Below are positions 9,762 through 17,124 of a stretch of 64,000 nucleotides of DNA, in pieces. The notes beneath the pieces were generated by a model. The model had not been told where the DNA came from and searched no databases. It saw nothing but the letters and a program-made list of their open reading frames with translations. Source of the stretch: an uncultured Verrucomicrobiales bacterium (GTDB taxonomy: Bacteria; Verrucomicrobiota; Verrucomicrobiia; Verrucomicrobiales; Akkermansiaceae); NCBI GenBank assembly GCA_937928735.1, contig CALFVF010000025.1, positions 1 to 64,000 on the forward strand, read 5' to 3'. How positions within the stretch are numbered: the stretch's first letter is position 1; each line of letters opens with the position of its first letter. The position numbers were made by a program, and so were the translations under genes.

Positions 9762-12388
9762 GCATCACATGTCATACGAGGAAAGACAAAGCCTTCCTCA
9801 TCTACCTCAGCATTCAGCAGAAACGTTTGCTCCACTCCAGCAAGACTAAGTTCTAGGCTCTTCATTCCTCTAGTGCTTCCCTCTCCATCATCTGCCCTAT
9901 CGTGCTCTCTATAAGAAAACCCTGGCAATAGTCTTCCTAGACTCTTTGGTTTCCATCCTATTTGAGAATCTTGCCCACGCTGCTGCGCTGTCAGATGTGG
10001 CATCGATCTCGTTAGAAACAGAGAGTGCCTATAACCAATCACATAGCCATGAGAAGAATTTTCTAACATAGGTTTTGAGCTAACTCGGTAGCAATCTAAC
10101 TCGTTTTCACCAGCCAACCCCTCCATCGAAAAATCATTACCTACAATCAGCACCTTAGTTCTTTTTTTGCGTAATTCACTTTGCCCACCTCCAGTTTGCC
10201 CATTAGAATTGGGGGTTGAGAGACGCGCTTTTAGGACAAGAGCGAATGCTACGACATTCACAAGTGACTCACCAAGACTGTCCGCGTCCACTATCAGATC
10301 CATCGAGCGCTCAAAGCCACAGCCACCTGCGAGCTGTAAGGCATTGGTGAGAATAAGCCTTTGCTGCTCTGGCGAACTTTCCAGAAGCTGCCTTTGTGCC
10401 GCTTGAAAAGGATGAACATCCGCAGCATCATCACCCTCTCTCAACAAAAGAGTTCTCGAAAAGACCTTTTCTGGCTTCGTGAGTAGATCTCTCTGTTGAA
10501 ATGCGAGTGCTCCTAAATCATAGAGTTCTGAGCGCACTCGCTCTGTACTCGCTTCTTTCGCATTGAGAGGTTCTCCATAAACCACACTCACCCCATACTT
10601 GAGCGTGTATGGCCATTTCTTAAAATAACGCTGGCGCTCAAAAGAGGAAATGGAACCCCAGAGACCATCCATATAAACAGGTAAGACAGGAACTCCTGCA
10701 CGTCGAGCCATCAGCTGGTATCCCTTTTTGAGCTCATTCATACAGCCTGATCTCGTGAGTTGACCCTCCGGGAAAATACACACGACATCCCCTGCCTTTA
10801 GAGCATCTGCTGTGATCTGAATCGCATCTTTCGCTCTCGCTGGCGAAATGGGCACAGTACCGAATAACTTAGCGAACTTCGCCACCACTCCTCCCTGAGC
10901 AATGAGCTTCTCATCCATCAAGAAGCGAATAGGCCGTGGAGAGGCCGCAGAAAGAACTAGAGAGTCAATATAGGAAACATGGTTCGCAAGGAGTAATACC
11001 CCACCACTCTTTGGCATTTGCGCCACGCCCTCAATCTTGATTTTATAAATAAATCGAAACATTGCTAAAATCACAAAGCGCAGAGTTTGCTGAGGCAATA
11101 ATCGAGTCGCCACCCAAGTCGCCCATAATGCTAGTGCGCCAAACAGGAAGAACTGCGCACTCACAGAAACTCCATTTTGCTTAAGTATCAGCTGCAACCC
11201 CACCGCCCCTAGACCTCCAAAACAATTAAGCAAATTCGACGCGGCCAATACACTTCCACGCTCACTGGGCAGACTCGCGTCTTGTAATGTCGCATTCAAT
11301 GGAACAAGAAACATCGCAGCACCCGCACCCGCTACACTCATCGCCACATAAAATGCGACACTCTCTGGTGAACAGAGGCCAATCCACGCTGTCGCCAGCG
11401 CCATGACAAACCCACCCACAGGCACTAAGCCGAGCTCAATGCCGCGCTTTGAAATCCAAGAAGCCGCTAGACTACCCAGTGCAATTCCTAGACCAGATAC
11501 GAGCATCATCCACGCGAGAGAACTAGCCTCACCACCAAGAGAATGAAGATTATTCTCCTTAGCCACCTGGATTGAGACAAGTTGAATAAACCCCCCAAAC
11601 GTCCAGAAAAAAGCGACGCCAAACGCACTTAGGCGTAAGGACCTTTGTCTCATCACAACCTTTAATTGCTCGAGGTGATTGAACATCAAACCCCAGCGAA
11701 ATGGTAACTGAGAAGACGCCTGCACAGCCTCAATCCCATAAGAACAAAGTGTCGATACCGGCCCTAAACAAAGGAGTAAACACACAGGAAACAAAGCTGC
11801 TTCCCAAGGATCTAAACCCGCAAATAAGCGATGATCGTACCAAAAACTCATGAGAATGGAACCTGCTAAAATCGCCAAAATGGTTCCCATTTCGACAATA
11901 CCGCTCGCAAAGCCCAACTGCTTACTACCCACTAATTCTTTAATAATTCCCATTTTGGCAGGGCTCAAAAACGTGGACTGCACCGCAAGCAAGAAAAACG
12001 TCGCAATAGCCGCGACGATCCACTGCTGTGATAAACAAAGAAACAAACACGCTAGAACACAAAGCTGAAACCAGCTCGAGTACCGTATGACCCTTGTCTT
12101 AGAAAAACGGTCACTCACCCAGCCTGCTAGTGGTGCTAATACGATAAATGGCGTAACGATAAGACCAGCGAGAATATACTCGATATGAGCAATGCTTGTG
12201 GGCACACCTTCTGCGCTGATTTTTGTGAGGGCAACACCTAAGGCAACTAAAAGGAACTGAACGGCCTTATCATTAAAAGAATTCTGCACAAGCATCACCA
12301 TTAGGCTCACAAAAGAAAACCAATTACGGCGAGTGGGTGACGGCAGGTTAGAGAGATGATCATGCACAGGCATCGCGCGCATCATCAC
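9758..12388 (-). CDS. MFS transporter fused to glycerophospholipid acyltransferase, eroded ligase tail
   Basis: This 876-residue inner-membrane protein has three parts. Residues about 20-430 form an LplT-like 12-helix MFS domain, known for flipping lysophospholipids inward. Residues about 445-640 are a PlsC-type acyltransferase with NHVSYIDS (NHX4D catalytic motif, about 469) and FPEG (about 539). In related three-domain proteins, and in the E. coli LplT plus Aas pair, an acyl-AMP/ACP ligase follows. Here only about 230 residues remain; LGRLLPGFSYRE and DEEGFVF look like isolated ligase motifs, while the AMP-binding core is not seen. The predicted role is lysophospholipid uptake and re-acylation. 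The stop codon overlaps that of convergent recQ. Confidence 0.87.
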   Translation of the reverse strand: MMMRAMPVHDHLSNLPSPTRRNWFSFVSLMVMLVQNSFNDKAVQFLLVALGVALTKISAEGVPTSIAHIEYILAGLIVTPFIVLAPLAGWVSDRFSKTRVIRYSSWFQLCVLACLFLCLSQQWIVAAIATFFLLAVQSTFLSPAKMGIIKELVGSKQLGFASGIVEMGTILAILAGSILMSFWYDHRLFAGLDPWEAALFPVCLLLCLGPVSTLCSYGIEAVQASSQLPFRWGLMFNHLEQLKVVMRQRSLRLSAFGVAFFWTFGGFIQLVSIQVAKENNLHSLGGEASSLAWMMLVSGLGIALGSLAASWISKRGIELGLVPVGGFVMALATAWIGLCSPESVAFYVAMSVAGAGAAMFLVPLNATLQDASLPSERGSVLAASNLLNCFGGLGAVGLQLILKQNGVSVSAQFFLFGALALWATWVATRLLPQQTLRFVILAMFRFIYKIKIEGVAQMPKSGGVLLLANHVSYIDSLVLSAASPRPIRFLMDEKLIAQGGVVAKFAKLFGTVPISPARAKDAIQITADALKAGDVVCIFPEGQLTRSGCMNELKKGYQLMARRAGVPVLPVYMDGLWGSISSFERQRYFKKWPYTLKYGVSVVYGEPLNAKEASTERVRSELYDLGALAFQQRDLLTKPEKVFSRTLLLREGDDAADVHPFQAAQRQLLESSPEQQRLILTNALQLAGGCGFERSMDLIVDADSLGESLVNVVAFALVLKARLSTPNSNGQTGGGQSELRKKRTKVLIVGNDFSMEGLAGENELDCYRVSSKPMLENSSHGYVIGYRHSLFLTRSMPHLTAQQRGQDSQIGWKPKSLGRLLPGFSYREHDRADDGEGSTRGMKSLELSLAGVEQTFLLNAEVDEEGFVFPRMTCDA

Positions 12389-12559
12389 ATTTCGTCCAAA
12401 AGAAGCAATAGTACAAACCGAATTCTAGCAATGACTCAGAGCCAGAGACTGGATACGGTCAATTGTTGAAAAATGCACACCTGTTCTTGTTTTTGTGTTT
12501 GCACTGGTAAGAAATTCAGGCCTCCAACTATGCGATTCTATTGATTTCCTCCAAAAACA

Positions 12560-13108
12560 TCACTCAGTTCGTACCATCGTGCGGCTTTTTACGTAGGTGT
12601 CCCCTCCAATGGTATAGCTTAGATGACTCTGTAGCTCCCACATACTAATCCCCAAGTCAGTAAGACTTAAAAATTGAGGGGTTCCTGGAGAATTACGTAA
12701 AATCCTCGTTCTCGTCAAAGTTGCTGTGACATTCTGCCCATTGTTGAGAGTGCCGATAACAACATTATTGGTGACCGTATTGGCAGGAAACACTGGCCAA
12801 GGGCTCACATTACCATCACGCCCAGCAATGATATCAAAATCCATACTATTACCCAGTGCTACCTCTCTGGTGAGATACGCATCTGCGAGGTTTTGGCGGA
12901 TCACCCAGACTCTGGGTGTAATCACATCAATGGATAAGCTGAGCAATATAATAGCGATAGCCACGAGTAAACTCAATGCCACTGTCCCCTCGACTAGAAA
13001 GGAACCTGCTCGGCGCTTTAAACTATTTTTTGTAGTCTGTGAGGACTTTAGCCAAGAGCCTCTAGGAGTATTGAGCTGCTTTTTGATCGGGCCAAACTTC
13101 GTTATCAT
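12560..13108 (-). CDS. Type IV pilin-like / pseudopilin protein
   Basis: This 182-residue protein carries a class III (prepilin) signal. A basic segment ends RRAG, followed by SFLVEGTVALSLLVAI; cleavage would be after Gly35, leaving the conserved Glu at position +5 of the mature helix. The rest is a small globular domain with strands and no motif I recognise. The 35-residue leader is long for the family; no internal Met offers a shorter start. Such minor pseudopilins usually belong to type IV pilus or type II secretion assemblies, but no pil or gsp genes are nearby, so this is an orphan. The family call is good; the system is unknown. Confidence 0.75.
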   Translation of the reverse strand: MITKFGPIKKQLNTPRGSWLKSSQTTKNSLKRRAGSFLVEGTVALSLLVAIAIILLSLSIDVITPRVWVIRQNLADAYLTREVALGNSMDFDIIAGRDGNVSPWPVFPANTVTNNVVIGTLNNGQNVTATLTRTRILRNSPGTPQFLSLTDLGISMWELQSHLSYTIGGDTYVKSRTMVRTE

Positions 13109-13266
13109 TGGTCGTCAGTCTTTGGAGTTTTTTGAAGTGCTACTTACTTTATCACGGTAAGTGGAACAAGGACAACTGTTCTTGTGCCTTCGGAAGTCAC
13201 AGAACTGCTAACATGCTTAAATCATACTGCCATTAAGACTTCCTTGTCAACGCTTCTTACAATGTA

Positions 13267-13297
13267 TTGACAACTGACCATTCGGTTTCTCTATACC
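13267..13297 (+). promoter_or_regulatory. Candidate sigma70-type promoter of the M48 protease gene
   Basis: TTGACA (13267) and TATACC (13292) are separated by 19 bases, slightly long. The predicted start would give a leader of about 40 bases before the ATG at 13345. The longer ORF in the track starts on this TTG, so the -35 match argues that the extension is not coding. Confidence 0.4.
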
Positions 13298-13344
13298 CTA
13301 AAATCACAATTGCCAAAAAACACCCAATCAACCATTCTGTCTCT

Positions 13345-14136
13345 ATGAAACACCATTTGATTTATGCTTCCTGTTTAAGTTTGATGATTTTTTTAGCAGC
13401 TTGTGCTCCGGTTCCTCCTTCTTTAGGGCCAAACGGTGAGGTACGCCTAAATTCTGGTTCCTCTAGCCTCAATAGCCGAGGAGTCAGTGAGTTCGCCAAG
13501 CTTAAAAACCAAAAGAAAATTTCCACTAATAGAGCCTACCGGGCACAGCTTAGCCGAGTGGGACAGCGCTTAGTTCGTGCGAATCAACTCCCCGGCAACC
13601 AATGGGAATTTGTGGTCTTTGAGGACAGCACACCCAATGCCTTTGCCCTGCCTGGTGGGAAAATTGGTGTGCACACAGGTCTCTTTCCCATCACCAAAAA
13701 CGATGCCGGCCTTGCTGCTGTCATAGGTCATGAGATCGCTCATATCACCTCCAATCACGCCGGCACTAGAATCCAGCAGCAGCAAGGACTCGCTCTAGGA
13801 GGTCTTGTTCTAGACTCCATTCTACAGTCCAGAGGTGGTACAGATAGCTCCCGTGCCGCAGTGGGTGGACTATACGGAGCTGGTGCTTCAGTAGGCTATG
13901 CGCTGCCCAATTCTCGCAAGCACGAATTAGAAGCAGATAAAATAGGCGCTATTTTTATGGCGCGAGCAGGCTATCACCCAGAAGAGGCGATTGCACTCTG
14001 GCAGCGATTCGCCGCTTATTCTAGAAAATCTGGCTCTCGGACACCTGAGTGGCTCAGTACTCACCCTGTGGACACCACGAGAATTCGCTCACTACGCGCT
14101 TTTTTACCAGTCGCACTGAAGGAATATAAACGCTAG
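13345..14136 (+). CDS. M48-family metalloprotease, lipoprotein
   Basis: This is a zinc metalloprotease with the HEXXH motif in VIGHEIAHITSNHA and the third-ligand region ELEADKIG, as in the M48B/BepA-LoiP group that degrades misassembled outer-membrane proteins. I place the start at MKHHLIY (13345) rather than 13267, because this gives a textbook lipoprotein signal ending LAAC (lipobox), so the 263-residue product should be acylated and periplasmic. Between the motifs lies a Gly/Ala-rich loop. msrA follows after 85 bases in the same direction and makes sense as a partner in envelope protein quality control. Confidence 0.9.
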   Translation: MKHHLIYASCLSLMIFLAACAPVPPSLGPNGEVRLNSGSSSLNSRGVSEFAKLKNQKKISTNRAYRAQLSRVGQRLVRANQLPGNQWEFVVFEDSTPNAFALPGGKIGVHTGLFPITKNDAGLAAVIGHEIAHITSNHAGTRIQQQQGLALGGLVLDSILQSRGGTDSSRAAVGGLYGAGASVGYALPNSRKHELEADKIGAIFMARAGYHPEEAIALWQRFAAYSRKSGSRTPEWLSTHPVDTTRIRSLRAFLPVALKEYKR

Positions 14137-14221
14137 CCATCACTCTAAGATGTATGAACAATGGTCAATGACGCATTCGATACGAATGTTTGTCATCGTC
14201 CATAGAGCTACACACACCACT

Positions 14222-14854
14222 ATGAAATTATCTTCCTTCGCCAAATTCACCCTTCTTTCTGTCTTTTCACTCTTTTCTTGTCAACAAGCCATGTCACAAT
14301 TTGATAGCACACCCGCCCCCATGCCCGAAATACCCGAAGGGCATGAAGTTGCGACACTTGGAGCAGGCTGTTTCTGGTGTGTTGAAGTCATCTATGATAG
14401 ACTCGATGGCGTACACTCATGCACCTCAGGCTACACAGGTGGGCATGTGGAAAACCCAACCTACGATGACATTCTGACTAAAAAATCCGGTCACGCCGAG
14501 GTTGTCCAAGTCGTCTTCGATCCAAAGGTTATCGCCTACGCTGAAGTTCTAGAATGGTTCTGGAAACTCCATGATCCTACACAAGCAGATGGCCAAGGCA
14601 ATGACATCGGCCCCCAGTACCGCACAGAAATATTCTATCACAACGAAGGGCAGAAAGCACAAGCCATCGCTTCTAAAGAAGCTGCCCAAGCAGCCTTCGA
14701 TAAGCCCATTGTCACAGCCATTACTGAGGCTTCACAATTCTATCCCGCAGAGATCGGCCATCAAGAGTACTATAAGCTCAACGGCAACAAAAACCCATAC
14801 TGCCAGGTCGTGATCGCGCCCAAGCTCGAAAAGCTCAATCTCACTGACAAATAA
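14222..14854 (+). CDS. msrA: Peptide-methionine (S)-S-oxide reductase MsrA, exported
   Basis: MsrA reduces methionine-S-sulfoxide in oxidised proteins. The catalytic motif GCFWC is present, followed by the family block GYTGGHVENPTYDD and later YRTEIFY. I choose the ATG at 14222 (MKLSSFAK), giving 210 residues and a signal peptide ending SLFSC, a possible lipobox. The extra 24 codons in the ORF track are not family-like. An exported MsrA next to an envelope M48 protease suggests repair and turnover of oxidised envelope proteins. The ATG is preceded by a CA-rich ACACACCACT instead of a Shine-Dalgarno. tatD starts 10 bases after the stop, so they form a probable operon. Confidence 0.93.
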   Translation: MKLSSFAKFTLLSVFSLFSCQQAMSQFDSTPAPMPEIPEGHEVATLGAGCFWCVEVIYDRLDGVHSCTSGYTGGHVENPTYDDILTKKSGHAEVVQVVFDPKVIAYAEVLEWFWKLHDPTQADGQGNDIGPQYRTEIFYHNEGQKAQAIASKEAAQAAFDKPIVTAITEASQFYPAEIGHQEYYKLNGNKNPYCQVVIAPKLEKLNLTDK

Positions 14855-14864
14855 TTAAGAACTC

Positions 14865-15692
14865 ATGCAGGATGCCCACATTCACCTGCAAGACCCAAGA
14901 CTGGAAGACTCCCTTGAGGAGTACATCCAGCAGGCACATGAGCTAGGCATTCAGAGATGTGTGGTGAATGGAACGTCTCCAGAAGACTGGCCGCGAGTTG
15001 AAGAACTAGCTCGTAAGTACCCTGAATTCATCCTCCCAGCATATGGGCTCCACCCTTGGAAGGCTACGCACACACAGATTCAAAATCACTACCCTGACTG
15101 GGCAGAGCAACTAGAAGAGTTACTGCTCAATAATCCACATAGTAGCATTGGAGAATGTGGTCTCGATCGCTGGATCAAAGGGTATGAATTTGACCTGCAA
15201 CAAGAGGTGTTTGAGCTCCAACTTGACCTAGCACACCAGTATAATCGACCTATCTCTGTACACTGCTTAAGAGCTTGGGGACATCTACTGGATACTTTAC
15301 GCACACAGCCTAAACCTCACAGAGGTATTGTACTCCACTCTTATGGTGGGTCCAAAGAACTAGTTCCAGAACTAGTCAGTTTAGGCTGTTACTTCTCGTT
15401 TTCTGGATATTTTCTCCACCCCCGCAAACAAAAAGTTCAGGAAGCTTATCAAAAAGTCCCATTAGAGCGTCTATTGGTTGAAACAGACGCTCCAGACATG
15501 ACTCCTCCTGAATCACTAGTTGTCCATACAGTAGGCATAAATGCTCTGCCAAATAATCACCCCGCTAACTTACTCGTCAATATCCAAGGCCTTAGCCGTA
15601 TCCTAAAAACACCTGAAAATTCATTGCATCAGCGACTGGAAGAAAATTTTTATAATGTCTTTGCACTCGTTACAAATACAATAACAAATTAA
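14865..15692 (+). CDS. TatD-family metal-dependent hydrolase
   Basis: This 275-residue TIM-barrel hydrolase belongs to the TatD nuclease family. It shows DAHIHL (metal ligands) at the N-terminus, the IGECGLD glutamate motif, the HCLRAW histidine, HSYGG and the final LVETDAPD motif. Family members are 3'-5' exonucleases or deoxyribonucleases acting in DNA repair, although many are described only as hydrolases. The protein has no signal peptide. It starts 10 bases after msrA and is probably co-transcribed. The transcript would run into the palindromic repeat element downstream. Confidence 0.88.
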   Translation: MQDAHIHLQDPRLEDSLEEYIQQAHELGIQRCVVNGTSPEDWPRVEELARKYPEFILPAYGLHPWKATHTQIQNHYPDWAEQLEELLLNNPHSSIGECGLDRWIKGYEFDLQQEVFELQLDLAHQYNRPISVHCLRAWGHLLDTLRTQPKPHRGIVLHSYGGSKELVPELVSLGCYFSFSGYFLHPRKQKVQEAYQKVPLERLLVETDAPDMTPPESLVVHTVGINALPNNHPANLLVNIQGLSRILKTPENSLHQRLEENFYNVFALVTNTITN

Positions 15693-15704
15693 CTCCCTAA
15701 CCTA

Positions 15705-15863
15705 ATACCAATAAGGAAAAATACCTGGTAGAAAGTGCGAAGAGATTTGGAGGGAGATCAGGGCGAAACCCATCGGTGATGCGAGCATCTCCAATGATGT
15801 GACAACGATGGCACCTCGTCAAAGATCTAGCGAATTCTACCACTTAGTTTTCTGAGTTGGTAT
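15705..15863. repeat. Palindromic repeat element, copy 1 (MITE/REP-like)
   Basis: This 159-bp element is bounded by ATACCAA and TTGGTAT inverted ends that extend imperfectly inward (GGAAAA against TTTTCT). A second nested inverted pair TGGTAGAA/TTCTACCA follows. The centre holds a perfect GATGC-GA-GCATC hairpin. A second copy at 48177-48334 aligns end to end at roughly three-quarters identity by eye. There is no open frame of note. It lies between the convergent tatD and PEP-CTERM genes. Confidence 0.85.
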
Positions 15864-15895
15864 AAGATCGAATGAATTCGTAGCTACTTAGAGCA

Positions 15896-16654
15896 CTAGC
15901 GTCGGCGAACGAAAAACCCTAAAGACGCAAGACCAAATAACACTGTCGTACTAGGTTCTGGAATGGTTGTTATCGCATTGAAAGAAACATTGTCTAAGGT
16001 AATAGATACACCCTCCTGAGCAGCAAAAGTCTGAACCACCAGTGTATCAATCGATGCGGGAAGTCCAGCTGAGTTTGCACTTTGAGACTGCTGTTCTTGC
16101 GTTAAAACATTATCCACAAAGAAATCATAACCTCCCGCTTCTAGTGTCTGTGAAACCCCAGCTGGGTCTGTGTAGACAAAATCACTCGTTGTCGTATTAA
16201 AGTAGTAGCGAACTGTACTAGTCACCCCATCAACTATTCCCACGGTTCCCGCTTCGAGTGTATCTGACAAATTAGCAACTGGACTACCTCCTGTGCTACG
16301 GGAATCTCCTGACACCAACTGTATGAAGCCTCGATCGGATAAAGTGCCTGGGCCCATTGCCTCAACAATCGTGAAGTCAAATTCAAAAAAACCTGTTGTA
16401 GCCTGCGCTGTAGATTCAAATTCTACACGATCTCCACCACCATTTGAAGTTAGCACAAAGGCATTATTGACAATAGTTAGTGCCGATCCCCCAGCTACAT
16501 CAATAAATCCTGCTCCACTGGATGCAGCTCGGTCTGAGAATTGACCATCAGCTTGTGTAAAATCTTCTGAGAAGATAACCGCTGCTTGGCTACTGGAAAA
16601 AGATATTAAACTAATAACACTGCAAGTGACTAATGCTTTCTTCATGGGTTTCAT
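15896..16654 (-). CDS. PEP-CTERM sorting domain protein
   Basis: This 252-residue secreted protein has a Sec signal peptide at its N-terminus (hydrophobic residues about 8-24, ending SSSQAA). At its C-terminus it carries a PEP-CTERM tail: the motif IPEPST, a hydrophobic helix (VLFGLASLGFF) and terminal VRRR. Family knowledge says exosortase cleaves this tail and routes the protein to the surface or biofilm matrix. The middle part reads as a beta-sandwich, lectin- or jellyroll-like, without clear catalytic motifs. No exosortase gene lies in the window. An inverted repeat TTTCAT-TTA-ATGAAA lies about 30 bases upstream. Confidence 0.87.
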   Translation of the reverse strand: MKPMKKALVTCSVISLISFSSSQAAVIFSEDFTQADGQFSDRAASSGAGFIDVAGGSALTIVNNAFVLTSNGGGDRVEFESTAQATTGFFEFDFTIVEAMGPGTLSDRGFIQLVSGDSRSTGGSPVANLSDTLEAGTVGIVDGVTSTVRYYFNTTTSDFVYTDPAGVSQTLEAGGYDFFVDNVLTQEQQSQSANSAGLPASIDTLVVQTFAAQEGVSITLDNVSFNAITTIPEPSTTVLFGLASLGFFVRRR

Positions 16655-17124
16655 TTTTGTGAGTTTATGATTTTTATAAATTAATTTTCATTTAATGAAA
16701 TTAGAACCCAAAGTCAATCTATTTCTTATATTCCAAACCTGTCGCCTCAAACTTTACATTAAATTAACAATCAATTACTTAGAAAAAAACAAACCAGGAA
16801 AGGAAAATAAGCACAAGCAGTAAGCATTCTCCTAATCACAGAATGATTAGCATAATATCTCTGTCACCCCTTCTACAGAATACCCCTGGTAACATCATAT
16901 CTAGAATACCATCAGATTTTTCAATCAAAAGCAGGTTACTAGAAGTATTCTTTATCCTCATATTTTTGATTTTGTTCTCTATTTCTAATGCCCTACACCA
17001 TGACTCCTTAAACTCTTTCTTACTGTAAAATTCTATCTGAGAGCAGAACTTTGAGCTAGACATTCAAAGTAATTGAAAAAATTCTTGCTTACCCCCGCCT
17101 CAAGAAACATAACATATTCTTGTT
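16655..17124. other. AT-rich intergenic region, no supported gene
   Basis: These 470 bases separate the divergent PEP-CTERM and trypsin-like protease genes. Two small overlapping ORFs on opposite strands (75 and 61 codons) have no start context or recognisable product and I leave them out. The only structures seen are a short palindrome TTTCATTTAATGAAA near 16686 and A/T tracts. It probably holds the promoters of both flanking genes. Confidence 0.5.

Noticed and set aside
15705-15863. Target-site duplication at the repeat element
   Set aside because: The flanking bases do not show a convincing duplication at either copy; short TA-type repeats cannot be told from chance.
16836-17063. Small ORFs on both strands upstream of the trypsin-like gene
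   Set aside because: They overlap each other in an AT-rich region, have no start context and no domain.
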